From Pseudoalteromonas phenolica (lineage in GTDB: Bacteria > Pseudomonadota > Gammaproteobacteria > Enterobacterales > Alteromonadaceae), in the NCBI RefSeq assembly GCF_001444405.1, contig NZ_CP013188.1, positions 959,474 to 1,023,473 on the forward strand: a stretch of DNA of 64,000 nucleotides, given 5' to 3'. The translations under genes were made by a program, and so were the position numbers. The notes under the pieces were generated by a model. It was not told the DNA's origin. It did no database searches and was given only the letters and a program-made list of their open reading frames with translations. Below, piece after piece: positions 28,566 to 38,292 of this stretch; position 1 is the first letter of the stretch; each line of letters begins with the position of its first letter.

Positions 28566-30506
28566 ATGCGTTTTTGTTATTTTTTTGTTTTAAGTATTTT
28601 TTGTTTGCTTTGTAGCTTTACTACAAAAGCACATCAACTTGTCCTCGATAAGCAAAACTCTGTCTATGATCTTAAAGACTTTAGTTTAATGTACCTCAAC
28701 TATGATGGTAGGGATTTTGATATTTCTTCTGTTATTGATAAATCTAATTGGCGCCATGCAGGTACTTTAAAACAAAAACCACAGATTGAGAATTACAGCA
28801 AGTGGTTGAAATTGGAAATCGATAATAAGTCAGAATTTGAAGATTGGTTTGTATCATTCGGTTATGCAAGACTTCCACTTCTAAGAATTTATGAAGTGAA
28901 TAACGAAAGCTTAAATATAAAGTTTGAATTGAGTGCTGATAATTCATTCTATGATAGGCCAATTTACGACCCTCAACTTTATATACCTTTAAAATTCGAA
29001 GTTGCTACCAAACGTACTCTATTAATTGAATATCGCACATTCGCAAATGCACCAGCTAACATTAGGCTGCATAATTATAATCATTACTTAGCGACTTCAC
29101 AAAAAAGCACACTTATAAATGGTGCAATCGCTGGTATTGTAGTAGCTATACTTCTGATTATTTGTGTCAATTTATTCTTTAATCCGAATAAAACCAACAT
29201 CTTTTACGCACTATGGACATTCACCTTTTTTATGATTGTGCTTGATATGTCTGGTTTTACTTCTAAGTACTTTTGGCCGATGTTAGGTGGGGAATCAAGT
29301 ATTTTCTCTACGTTACTGATGACATCAGTCCCCATTTTTCATTTGCTATTTATAAAAAGTTTTTTACAGTTAAGGCAATTTAATATCAGGCTTCATAAAA
29401 TCTACACTAATATACTGTATCTTTATTGCCTCTTAATTCCAGTCTCTCTTTGGTTCAATACAGTATTTTTCAACTTAGTATTAAGTACTCTTATCATACC
29501 TTTGTTTTTATTCACAGCCTACTGGAGTTGGTTCCAAAGTGCGCCTGGGATAAGAGTTTTTTCATTGAGCCTTTTCAATCATGTTTTGTTTGTGAATGTA
29601 TTGACCATAGTTGGTGCAAGCTACGGTAATATTTTTCCTAGCCTTGAGATTTCAGACTATATAAAAATTGGTTATCTACTTGAAGTCGCTTTATTCACAG
29701 TTGCTCTGGCCATGCAAAATAAATCTGTACAAAATCAATTGGTGACATACTTGCAAAGACAGGTGGATGTACTTAATAAAAACCTGTCGGAAGAGAAAAT
29801 TCAACAAGCGACAAGTATAGAAGCGGTTAAGCAAAAAGAGGAAAAGCTCTTCGCTGATCTGTCTCATGAATTAAGAACGCCACTGACAGTTATGAAAATA
29901 CAAGTTGAGTCTTTGCAACATAATATTGTTGATAATGTGCATACAAGTTATGGAAAATTAATGAATAAGATTGATGAGCTTAATTCGTTTATAGATCATT
30001 TAATGCAAGTATCGCCAAATGCAAAACCTGTTAAGGTTACAGTTCATACTATTGAAGACTTAATATCGGATGTAAAATCCATCGATGTTGACCCAAATGA
30101 GCTAATTCTTACATTACCAACAATCAAACATTTTACTTCTGAACAGCTTAAGATGTTAGTTGAATACGATCCACAAGGCTTGTCAACAGTCTTTAATGAG
30201 TGTTGTCATAATGCCATTTCACATGGTGGCTCAGAAATGAATATTTCTATAGATATTGATGATGAGTCTAATTCTGTTGTGATAAACCTAGATAACTCTG
30301 GTGAAGCAATTTCAGATAACGTTTTTAAAGACATATTTAACCCACTTGTTCGTTTAGACGATGCTAGACAAAACTCCAGTAAGCATAAAGGGGTTGGCTT
30401 AAGCCTGTGTAAGCAGATTATTGCAGCGAATAATGGGCAAGTATTTGCGTCAAATGGCGTACTTGGGGGTTTGAGTATTCACATTGTTTTACCGTTAAAA
30501 ATGTAA
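28566..30506 (+). CDS. Sensor histidine kinase with 7TMR-DISM sensor module
   Basis: Signal peptide, an extracytoplasmic beta-rich 7TMR-DISM-type domain (about residues 30-170), seven hydrophobic segments (about 180-385), a coiled linker, HisKA with the phosphoacceptor in LFADLSHELRTPLTVMK, and HATPase_c with NECCHNAISHGG (N box) and HKGVGLSLCKQIIAANNG (G box). The ATG at 28566 is preferred over a TTG at 28554. Neither has a ribosome site. No response regulator gene is adjacent, so it is an orphan. Input signal unknown. Confidence 0.88.
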   Translation: MRFCYFFVLSIFCLLCSFTTKAHQLVLDKQNSVYDLKDFSLMYLNYDGRDFDISSVIDKSNWRHAGTLKQKPQIENYSKWLKLEIDNKSEFEDWFVSFGYARLPLLRIYEVNNESLNIKFELSADNSFYDRPIYDPQLYIPLKFEVATKRTLLIEYRTFANAPANIRLHNYNHYLATSQKSTLINGAIAGIVVAILLIICVNLFFNPNKTNIFYALWTFTFFMIVLDMSGFTSKYFWPMLGGESSIFSTLLMTSVPIFHLLFIKSFLQLRQFNIRLHKIYTNILYLYCLLIPVSLWFNTVFFNLVLSTLIIPLFLFTAYWSWFQSAPGIRVFSLSLFNHVLFVNVLTIVGASYGNIFPSLEISDYIKIGYLLEVALFTVALAMQNKSVQNQLVTYLQRQVDVLNKNLSEEKIQQATSIEAVKQKEEKLFADLSHELRTPLTVMKIQVESLQHNIVDNVHTSYGKLMNKIDELNSFIDHLMQVSPNAKPVKVTVHTIEDLISDVKSIDVDPNELILTLPTIKHFTSEQLKMLVEYDPQGLSTVFNECCHNAISHGGSEMNISIDIDDESNSVVINLDNSGEAISDNVFKDIFNPLVRLDDARQNSSKHKGVGLSLCKQIIAANNGQVFASNGVLGGLSIHIVLPLKM

Positions 30507-30589
30507 CAAAGCATTTAAACTTCAATTTACACATGGTTTTTTTATTAGGCTCTGGCAAACTGTCAAAAATATCTTTATTTGGATAAATC

Positions 30590-32392
30590 ATGTTTAAATA
30601 CTCTCTCATCGCAATGGCATTAACAGCTTCTTTAGTCGGTTGTAGTGCCACTAGTACGAATACTTCGAATATTAATGAAACTCAACAACAGATTAATCAA
30701 AATGAGTTAGTTAACACATTAAGTGAAGAATATTTCAATTCAATGGTGGCTCTTAGTCCTATATCTGGCACCTATATGGGTAAACCTGGTGTCAATGATA
30801 AGTTTGACGCCGCTGCTACAAATGCAAGCCTTAAAAAAACACAAAACCTTTTGACATCTTATCAACAGAAGCTAGATAAAATTGATAAAAATAACTTATC
30901 TGGTCAAGCCTTACTAAGCTATGAAATTCTAAAACGCGATCTAGCATTCTCAAAACGAGGTTTTGAATTTCCTAGTTATATGATGCCCATAAATCAAATG
31001 TCTGGTTTGCACAATGTATTTGCCGGATTAGGTTCAGGTCAGAGTGCCCAACCATTTAACACAGTTGAAGATTACAATAATTTCATTTCTAGGGCTGATG
31101 GTTTTGTAAATTGGCTGTCAGGTATAGAGTCAAACATGCGTCTTGGTATAACAAAAGAGGTTGTTTTACCTAAAGCACTTACCAAAAAGCTAATACCTCA
31201 ATTTGAAGCACACATTGTTGAAGATGTGACTCAATCTGTATTTTGGGGACCTATAACTAACTTCCCAGATTCTTTCACACTAGAAGATAAAAAAGCACTA
31301 AAGGATAAGTATAAGTCAATGATCCTTAATAAGCTTGTGCCAGCTTATACTAAAATGACAACATTCTTGAAAGAAGAATACTTACCTAATAGTCGCAATT
31401 CAGTTGGGTATAGCGCATTACCGAATGGTGAAGCTTGGTATGAATATCAAATAGCAACTCACACAACTTTAGATTTAAGTGCCGATGAAATACACAAGAT
31501 CGGTCTAAATGAAGTTACTCGTATCAGGAACGAAATGGAGTGGGTGAAAGAGCAACTTAATTTTAAAGGCGATCTTCAGGCGTTCTTTAAGTTCTTACGA
31601 GAAGATGAACAGTTTTACTTTAAAAATTCAGAAGATCTTATTGCAGCTTACGTAGAGGCAAAAGAGAAAATTGATTCTCGTGTTCATTTACTATTTGATG
31701 TCGCTCCTAAAGCTGATTATGAAGTGAAGCTAGTTGAAGCTTTTCGTGCTGAGTCTGCAGCTGGTGCATCTTATGCCGCTCCTGCACCGGATGGTACTAG
31801 GCCAGGTGTATTCTATATCAATGCACATAATTTAAAAGCTCAGCCTAAGTTTTTAGTAGAAACTCTTTCTATACATGAAGCAGCGCCAGGGCATCATTTT
31901 CAAATTGCACTTCAACAAGAAGTAAAGGGACTACCAAGCTTTAGGAAGTTTGGTGGTTATACAGTTTTCGCGGAAGGGTGGGCACTTTATGCAGAAAGCT
32001 TGGGTAAAGATTTAGGGTTATTCACTGATCCATTGATGTGGTACGGTCGTTTGGTTGATGAGCAGCTTAGGGCAATGCGTCTAGTTGTTGATACTGGTTT
32101 GCACTCAAAAGGTTGGTCTCGTGATCAAGCTATAAAATTTATGTTAGACAATTCGTCGATGGCCGAATCTGATGTGACAGCAGAAGTTGAAAGGTATATA
32201 GGCTGGCCTGGTCAGGCAGTATCCTATAAAGTCGGACAGTTTAAAATTCAAGAGTTAAGAGATTATTCAGAGCAAAAGCTAGGTGACAAATTTGATATTA
32301 AAGCATTTCATACGCAAATTTTGATTGATGGCGCATTACCAATGCCGATACTAGAAAGTAAAATTAAAAAGTGGGTTGAAAAACAATTGTAA
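30590..32392 (+). CDS. DUF885 family lipoprotein, putative metallopeptidase
   Basis: 600 residues. The N-terminal lipobox LVGC (C18) predicts a lipoprotein. The helical DUF885 domain has the motif LSIHEAAPGHHFQIALQQE, a metallopeptidase-type HExxx(x)H element, plus FAEGWALYAESLG, which supplies a likely Glu ligand. The family is thought to act as periplasmic carboxypeptidase-like enzymes; substrate not known here. It begins 83 bases after the kinase gene. Confidence 0.87.
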   Translation: MFKYSLIAMALTASLVGCSATSTNTSNINETQQQINQNELVNTLSEEYFNSMVALSPISGTYMGKPGVNDKFDAAATNASLKKTQNLLTSYQQKLDKIDKNNLSGQALLSYEILKRDLAFSKRGFEFPSYMMPINQMSGLHNVFAGLGSGQSAQPFNTVEDYNNFISRADGFVNWLSGIESNMRLGITKEVVLPKALTKKLIPQFEAHIVEDVTQSVFWGPITNFPDSFTLEDKKALKDKYKSMILNKLVPAYTKMTTFLKEEYLPNSRNSVGYSALPNGEAWYEYQIATHTTLDLSADEIHKIGLNEVTRIRNEMEWVKEQLNFKGDLQAFFKFLREDEQFYFKNSEDLIAAYVEAKEKIDSRVHLLFDVAPKADYEVKLVEAFRAESAAGASYAAPAPDGTRPGVFYINAHNLKAQPKFLVETLSIHEAAPGHHFQIALQQEVKGLPSFRKFGGYTVFAEGWALYAESLGKDLGLFTDPLMWYGRLVDEQLRAMRLVVDTGLHSKGWSRDQAIKFMLDNSSMAESDVTAEVERYIGWPGQAVSYKVGQFKIQELRDYSEQKLGDKFDIKAFHTQILIDGALPMPILESKIKKWVEKQL

Positions 32393-32480
32393 TCAAAGCA
32401 AGGGTCAATATTTTTTGGCCCTTTGCTTGTTCTACGCCCTTAAAGTAAAATTTAGCAGTTAGAAGTAATCTGAGAATAAA

Positions 32481-32978
32481 ATGGGCGCAGAACAATTTTG
32501 GCAAACTACATCACTAGAGCAAATGACTGACCAGGAATGGGAGAGTATCTGCGATGGTTGCGGTAAGTGTTGCCTACACTCTTTTATAGACAGTGATGAA
32601 GAAGACTTCACAAGCACTGATCATTTGCGTGAGGGTGAAACACTTATTTACTCAAGTTTAGTATGTCAGTATATCGATGAAAAAACTTGTGCATGTACAC
32701 GTTATTCGGAAAGACAAACACTTGTTCCTTCCTGTGTAAAACTCACTAAAGAGAATCTAAAAGATATTTTCTTTATGCCAAATAGCTGTAGCTATAGACG
32801 TTTACACGAAGGCAGGGGGTTAGCGAGCTGGCATCCTTTGTTAAATCAAGGAACGAAAGACAAGATGAACGAACTCGGTATAAGTATTCAAGGTAGAGTA
32901 ACTAAGGACAATACGGTAGATATAGAAGAATACTTCGAAGATTTTATAGTAGACTGGCCTGAATTCGATTGTGATTAG
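32481..32978 (+). CDS. YcgN/UPF0260 family Cys-cluster protein
   Basis: 165 residues with the CxxCxxCC signature CDGCGKCCLHSF near the N-terminus and further Cys in LVCQYIDEKTCACTRYSERQ. This is the YkgJ-like zinc/iron-chelating fold of the YcgN group. YcgN is often close to minC and ycgL in gammaproteobacteria; here it lies about 7 kb from them. Biochemical role unproven. Confidence 0.9.
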   Translation: MGAEQFWQTTSLEQMTDQEWESICDGCGKCCLHSFIDSDEEDFTSTDHLREGETLIYSSLVCQYIDEKTCACTRYSERQTLVPSCVKLTKENLKDIFFMPNSCSYRRLHEGRGLASWHPLLNQGTKDKMNELGISIQGRVTKDNTVDIEEYFEDFIVDWPEFDCD

Positions 32979-32987
32979 CTATCACTT

Positions 32988-33016
32988 AAAGAGCTAGCTT
33001 ATTAAGCTGGCTCTTT
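32988..33016. terminator. Bidirectional terminator
   Basis: AAAGAGCTAGCTT (32988-33000) pairs with AAGCTGGCTCTTT (33004-33016) with one G-T wobble. It lies between ycgN and the convergent TPR kinase gene, with T-rich DNA following on the plus strand. Confidence 0.85.
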
Positions 33017-33031
33017 TATTATTTCAGTGTT

Positions 33032-35197
33032 TCAGCTTATTGGTAAGTTAACCTCGATTTTAAGTCCACCTAATTCACTTTCAGAAGCTTTAATCTCACC
33101 ACGATGTAAATCAACAATTTGCTTCACAATTGACAAGCCTATACCGTGTCCGGGTGTTTCCGTATTTGTTATGGTTGGAACTCGAAAAAGGTGATCAAAT
33201 ATTTTCCCTAAATGCTCTTTTGGAACGCTTGGGTGACTATCTTGAACAGTTATTCTGAAACGTGTATCACTAACATCAAAGTACACTCCAATTTGACCAT
33301 CTTTATGAGTGTATTTTTTTGCATTACTGAATAGGTTTGCAATTAACTGTTTTATTCTAAGCGGGTCTATATTTGCAAAGGTTTTTTGTAATTGACTGTT
33401 AGCAACTGTGAGTGTTTGCTCAGTAGGTTGGGTTGTTAATTCATCATGAATATCCTTCACAAATTTCTGAAGATCAATTTCTTCGGTGCTCAGTGTAAAG
33501 TTAGCTGTCTCAAGTTTTGCTAGGCCAGCCAAGTCTTTAACTAAATGGTTAAGATCAGTCAGTTTTTCGCTTATTTTTGTCAGGTTTTCTGGTTTACACT
33601 CAATTATTTCATGCTGCATTGCTTCAATATGCAAACTAGCTACTGTAACAGGGTTACTGAGATCATGCGCTATTTGTGAAAATAATTGGTTTCTTTGTTC
33701 TAGTAGTTTATTAAGGTGTAAGCCTTGTTGTTGTTCTAATACACGCCTTTGCCTTATTTTAATATATATAATGAGTGTGAAAGATATGAATACAATAAAT
33801 AGTATGACGAAGACCATTTGTTGGTTTTGCTGACGCGCTAGTGCGTTACTTATGATTAGATTTTCTTGCTCTTTCTCAGCGAGTTTTTGTTCTTTTTTCT
33901 TAGTTTCTATCGTATTTTGTAAATATGCCAATCTTTTCGCATAGTTTTCTTTATGCGCTGCAGTTTGTAATTCGAGTAAGTTAGACTGGATCTGATAGGC
34001 ATTTTCGAAATCTTTGAGCTTTGAGTAAGCTCGGTGCATAATACTTAGGCTGATTTTCCTTCTATCTTTGAGTGTGCTTTTATCACCAAACTCATATGCT
34101 TGCTTGGCATAACTTAATGCAAGTAATGGTTTATTAATTGAGAGAGACAACTCTCCTAAGTGATTCCATACAGAAGTTTTTAAATGGAAATCTTTTTTAA
34201 TAGTTTTAAGAAATGTTAAATTTTCTTTTTCAAGTGAAAGAGCTTTTTTCAGCTCACCTTTTCCTGCATAGTTTAAAGCCATATTATGCTTAGACCACGC
34301 AATATTTCGCGTATTACTTATGGCGCTAAATACCGAAATAGCTTCTTGCGCATGTTCAATTCCATCGTCGTAAAGCTTTAGTTTATAAGCTTGATATGCA
34401 AGCTTTGTAAGACTGTGACCAATATCCTGTTTATTATCTGTTTTTCTGTCTAGTGTCAGTGCTTGCTGAAATTTGTTATAGGACAGTTCATGTTCACCGA
34501 TCTTATCGTAAGAGTCAGCTATACCATATAAAGTACTTGCCATTTTACTTTGCGACACTTTTAATTTGGTATTTAGTTCATAACCTTTCAATTTGTATTC
34601 TAAGGCAGTTTGAAACTCTCCAAGATGGTCATAAGCGCGTCCATAAAAGTAATAAATTGAAGATAAATTTTTTGAACTGAGTTTATTTTCATTTTCGTTA
34701 TGAAAAGATTGAACAATCTCAATGCCTTTACGGTAATGACTTGTTCTCAATTCAATCGACGCTTGCCTTGTGATAGCACCAGTTAAGATTGATAAATTTG
34801 GTGTTTTTTTGAAGTGATATATCGCTTTTTTGATTGTCCTTCGCGAATCCTCATAATCATCATTGTGGTACTGAACGTCAGCTAACTCTCTATATAAACG
34901 ACCTTTATTAATATGATCATAATTAAAACTTGGTTCTCTGATTTCGTTCAGTAATTTCTGTTTTGCTTCATCTATACGTCCTGCATTACTAAGGGCTCTA
35001 CTAAAATTAACAAAGTATTCGCATGCAGAAGCTTGATCTAAAAGATTTGAAGGCACAATTTCTTCAAGTGCAGTTAGTCGCATTTCATTATTTGCAAAGT
35101 TTTGTATAGCTTTGATTTCGTCAATACTAGTTGCTTTAGCTTGTGTTGAAAATATAGCTAGAAAATATAAGAACATAAGCATTCTTGACGTGGGCAC
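33032..35197 (-). CDS. TPR-sensor histidine kinase
   Basis: 721 residues: signal peptide, a periplasmic TPR array (about residues 50-430; e.g. SSIYYFYGRAYDHLGEFQTALEY contains one repeat), a coiled coil, one membrane segment (about 455-478), HisKA with the phosphoacceptor His in LFSQIAHDLSNPVTVAS, and HATPase_c ending with the G box HGIGLSIVKQIVDLHRGEI. The H box has HDLSNP rather than the usual HELRTP. No partner response regulator is nearby, so it is a second orphan kinase in this region. Confidence 0.88.
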   Translation of the reverse strand: MPTSRMLMFLYFLAIFSTQAKATSIDEIKAIQNFANNEMRLTALEEIVPSNLLDQASACEYFVNFSRALSNAGRIDEAKQKLLNEIREPSFNYDHINKGRLYRELADVQYHNDDYEDSRRTIKKAIYHFKKTPNLSILTGAITRQASIELRTSHYRKGIEIVQSFHNENENKLSSKNLSSIYYFYGRAYDHLGEFQTALEYKLKGYELNTKLKVSQSKMASTLYGIADSYDKIGEHELSYNKFQQALTLDRKTDNKQDIGHSLTKLAYQAYKLKLYDDGIEHAQEAISVFSAISNTRNIAWSKHNMALNYAGKGELKKALSLEKENLTFLKTIKKDFHLKTSVWNHLGELSLSINKPLLALSYAKQAYEFGDKSTLKDRRKISLSIMHRAYSKLKDFENAYQIQSNLLELQTAAHKENYAKRLAYLQNTIETKKKEQKLAEKEQENLIISNALARQQNQQMVFVILFIVFISFTLIIYIKIRQRRVLEQQQGLHLNKLLEQRNQLFSQIAHDLSNPVTVASLHIEAMQHEIIECKPENLTKISEKLTDLNHLVKDLAGLAKLETANFTLSTEEIDLQKFVKDIHDELTTQPTEQTLTVANSQLQKTFANIDPLRIKQLIANLFSNAKKYTHKDGQIGVYFDVSDTRFRITVQDSHPSVPKEHLGKIFDHLFRVPTITNTETPGHGIGLSIVKQIVDLHRGEIKASESELGGLKIEVNLPIS

Positions 35198-35392
35198 TTT
35201 TATTCGCTCCTTGCAAAAAAATTGCGTATTTTACATTTTAGTTCTTAAGGTGCAATCGCAAAAAACACATGTTCTATACTAATTACACTTAAGATTTTTA
35301 TTTTTTGGTCGAATATATAAAGCGTAACACTAAAAAATTTGTTAAAAAAGAGTTGCAAAGGTTGCGTTCATATAAAAATAAGTAGGATCCAC

Positions 35393-37282
35393 ATGCTCCA
35401 ATCATTACGTTTTTCGACCAAAGTAACTGCTGCGGCGTCTTTGGTTTTGGTGATCATCTTAGGGCTGTTCACAATCAATAACTTCATTGTTATGAGAGCC
35501 CAAACACAAGAACAACTTACCGCTGTTTTGCACGAAATATCAAATTCAGTTTCACAAAATATCGCGAATTGGCTCAATGACAGACTTAAGATTATAGAAT
35601 CTGTTGCAAAAGGCCATAAACAAACAGACACTGAAGCACAAATTTTAAGGCGTCTTAAAACAGCAGATATTGCCGGTGAGTTTAAAAATACTTATATCGG
35701 CATGCCTGATGGCACATTCGTCCTAGACGACCCTTCTATTCAATTGCCACCAGATTACGATGCCACAACTCGGCCTTGGTATAAGCTTGCTGAGCAAAAA
35801 CGTTCTACTGCATTCACTACACCTTATATTGACGTAACGACAAATGAGTTAACTATCTCTGCTGTGGTGCCCTTATTTGAAAGTGGCCGACTAAGCGCTG
35901 TTGCTGGTGGTGATATTGATATGGCCACCATTACAGACATCATAAACGAAATTGACTTCTTAGGTTTTGGTTACGGCTTTTTACTTGATAGTGAAGGCAG
36001 AATTCTTTCTCACCCAAATACGAGATTAAATGACAAACCAATGACTGACTTGTTTGGAAAGCGTCTTTCTTTACAAAGTGAATTCGTTGAAATGCAGTTA
36101 GAGGGTGTAGAAAAAATAGTGTCTTTCGTACCAATGAAAGGCATTAATAACGTTAATTGGTATCTAGGTGTCGTAATTAATAAAGAGATTGCCTACTCAT
36201 CGGTGTCTTCATTTAGAAATATGGCATTGATTTATCTTGTTATCGGTGTGTTGGCAATTGTTGTGATGCTTCAGTTATTGCTTAAATACTTGATGAGACC
36301 TGTAAAAGAATTAAATGATGCGATCAAAAATATTGCTCAGGGTGAAGGTGATCTTACTCAACGATTAAGTTGTTCTAGTGAAGATGAATTTGGTGAGTTG
36401 TCGACTCAATTTAATATCTTTGTAGACAAAATTCATGACTCTATCAAGCAAGTGCGAGAGTCTACCCTTACTCTACAACAATCCATTACCAGTATGAATG
36501 AGCAAGCGAATGATGCTTTGTCATTATATAACGACCAAACAAAGCGTACTGATAGTGTTGCAACTGCTATTAATGAATTATCTTCCAGTGCACAAGAAAT
36601 AAGTAGTAATGCGCATAATGCTTCAGAACTTGCTTCTGAAGCAAACAAACTCAGTGCAGATAGCCAAGATGTGCTCAATTCAAATATTTCCGGTATCTCT
36701 TCTTTGAGTGACAAGATGGCTCAAGCACAAGACACAGTAACCAGTCTTGATCAACATTCAGCTAGCATCGGACAAGTACTTGAAGTGATAAAAGGTGTAA
36801 GTGAACAAACTAATCTCTTGGCGCTTAATGCCGCAATCGAAGCTGCAAGGGCGGGGGAAGCTGGTAGAGGCTTTGCAGTCGTAGCTGATGAAGTAAGACA
36901 ACTTGCACAACGTACACAAGAATCTACCCAAGAAATAGAAAATACTATTTCAGACCTTCAACTTGGCTCAAGTACAGCTGTTGCCGTTATGGTTGAAGCA
37001 CTGAAGGATTCATCAGAAAGTGCAGATAAAGCTGCTGCTGCAGGTGATAAAATGCAATCTGTTACATCTGCCATAGATGCTATTGATGGCGTAAACCATG
37101 CTGTAGCTAGTGCCACACAACAACAAAACGATGTCATACATAATTTAGATTCTGATATTCACCACATCAGTGACATTAGTAAACAAGGTGTAGATAACCT
37201 TCATCAGACTTTAGAAGAATGTAGAACACTTCAAGCTCAATTTAGAAACTTAGAAGAGATGTTATTAAAGTTTAAAGTTTAA
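35393..37282 (+). CDS. Methyl-accepting chemotaxis protein with Cache sensor
   Basis: A chemoreceptor: N-terminal membrane segment, periplasmic dCache-type sensor (about residues 35-275, with TRPWYKLAEQKRSTAFTTPY), second membrane segment, HAMP, and the cytoplasmic signalling hairpin with the conserved tip EQTNLLALNAAIEAARAGEA. The ATG at 35393 has an AGGA ribosome site at good spacing and gives a normal N-terminus (MLQSLRFSTKV); the TTG-started extension from 35339 is unlikely. Ligand not predictable, though dCache receptors often bind amino acids. Confidence 0.92.
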   Translation: MLQSLRFSTKVTAAASLVLVIILGLFTINNFIVMRAQTQEQLTAVLHEISNSVSQNIANWLNDRLKIIESVAKGHKQTDTEAQILRRLKTADIAGEFKNTYIGMPDGTFVLDDPSIQLPPDYDATTRPWYKLAEQKRSTAFTTPYIDVTTNELTISAVVPLFESGRLSAVAGGDIDMATITDIINEIDFLGFGYGFLLDSEGRILSHPNTRLNDKPMTDLFGKRLSLQSEFVEMQLEGVEKIVSFVPMKGINNVNWYLGVVINKEIAYSSVSSFRNMALIYLVIGVLAIVVMLQLLLKYLMRPVKELNDAIKNIAQGEGDLTQRLSCSSEDEFGELSTQFNIFVDKIHDSIKQVRESTLTLQQSITSMNEQANDALSLYNDQTKRTDSVATAINELSSSAQEISSNAHNASELASEANKLSADSQDVLNSNISGISSLSDKMAQAQDTVTSLDQHSASIGQVLEVIKGVSEQTNLLALNAAIEAARAGEAGRGFAVVADEVRQLAQRTQESTQEIENTISDLQLGSSTAVAVMVEALKDSSESADKAAAAGDKMQSVTSAIDAIDGVNHAVASATQQQNDVIHNLDSDIHHISDISKQGVDNLHQTLEECRTLQAQFRNLEEMLLKFKV

Positions 37283-37309
37283 AGTTTAATAACATTAAAA
37301 CTCTAATAT

Positions 37310-37331
37310 AAAAGCTCCTGTTGGAGCTTTT
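37310..37331 (+). terminator. Terminator after the chemoreceptor gene
   Basis: AAAAGCTCC (37310-37318), TGTT loop, GGAGCTTTT (37323-37331), then T-rich DNA. The remainder of the spacer up to 37,528 is AT-rich and presumably carries the TonB2 operon promoter. Confidence 0.88.
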
Positions 37332-37528
37332 ATATTTTTAGCAATGATAGGGTATAAGTAAAACTAAAGAAGCAGCATAAGTCGAAATTAATTATATCAT
37401 TATCTTGTAAGTCTATTTAAATCAATTATTACACCTGTAATAAAATTGTATTTTTTGCGCAACACCACTGTCATTTTACCTATTTAAACTGCACGCAATT
37501 TCATAACAATCAATCTAAGGTGTATGCG

Positions 37529-38281
37529 ATGAAGTGCATTAACCCTCTGCTTCTTGCAGGTGTTTTAGCAACAGCAACTGGTGTTCACGCCAATTCTTTA
37601 AATCCTGTTGTTGAAAAAAGTGCAGCGATTAATGACTCTGCTTTAAAAACTCAGGGAAAAATTGACTCTATTTCTGACTCTATGCAGTCGAAATTGCAAC
37701 AATTCAAAACATTAAATAAAGAAATTGATGGTTTGATGGTTTACAACAGTCAATTAGATAAACAAATTCAAAACCAATTAGCAGAGATGGCTGACATCAA
37801 TGCATCAATGGACCAAGTGTCAGTTATTGAACGCCAGATCACCCCGTTAATGCTTAAAATGATCACAGGTCTTGAGCAGTTTGTTGCTCTAGATGTGCCT
37901 TTCTTATTAGAAGAGCGTAAGCAGCGCGTTTCAAAACTTCGTGAAATGATGGAACGTGCAGATGTGACATCAAGTGAAAAATTCCGCCGTGTACTTGAAG
38001 CTTACCAAGTTGAAGTTGAATACGGCCGCACCATTGAAGCCTACCCAGCGTTAATTAACGTTGCAGGTCAAGAGCGCGAAGTTGACTTCTTACGTATCGG
38101 CCGCCTAGAGCTGATGTATGTGACTAAAGATGGAAAAACGGCAGGTATTTGGGAAAAAGAAACAAAACAATTTAAAGAATTACCAGATACGAATATCAGC
38201 CAAATTAACAAAGCACTACGCATAGCTCGTAAGCAACTAGCCCCAGATATGTTAACGCTACCAATCAACGCTGCGAAATAA
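37529..38281 (+). CDS. DUF3450 family periplasmic protein, first gene of TonB2 operon
   Basis: 250 residues from the ATG at 37529, which has an AAGG ribosome site 8 bases upstream; a GTG at 37520 is in frame but less likely. Signal peptide (cleavage after GVHA) and a long coiled coil (about 30-130). DUF3450 proteins regularly head TtpC-ExbB-ExbD-TonB2-TPR operons in Vibrio, Shewanella and relatives. Exact role unknown; probably a periplasmic accessory of the TonB2 motor. It is followed after 11 bases by ttpC. Confidence 0.88.
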   Translation: MKCINPLLLAGVLATATGVHANSLNPVVEKSAAINDSALKTQGKIDSISDSMQSKLQQFKTLNKEIDGLMVYNSQLDKQIQNQLAEMADINASMDQVSVIERQITPLMLKMITGLEQFVALDVPFLLEERKQRVSKLREMMERADVTSSEKFRRVLEAYQVEVEYGRTIEAYPALINVAGQEREVDFLRIGRLELMYVTKDGKTAGIWEKETKQFKELPDTNISQINKALRIARKQLAPDMLTLPINAAK

Positions 38282-38292
38282 GAGGTCTTAAA

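Noticed and set aside
37386..37404. Fur-box-like sequence before the TonB2 operon (right half ATCATTATC).
   Set aside because: Only about 12 of 19 positions fit the Fur consensus; the left half is poor. Too weak in AT-rich DNA to claim iron control.
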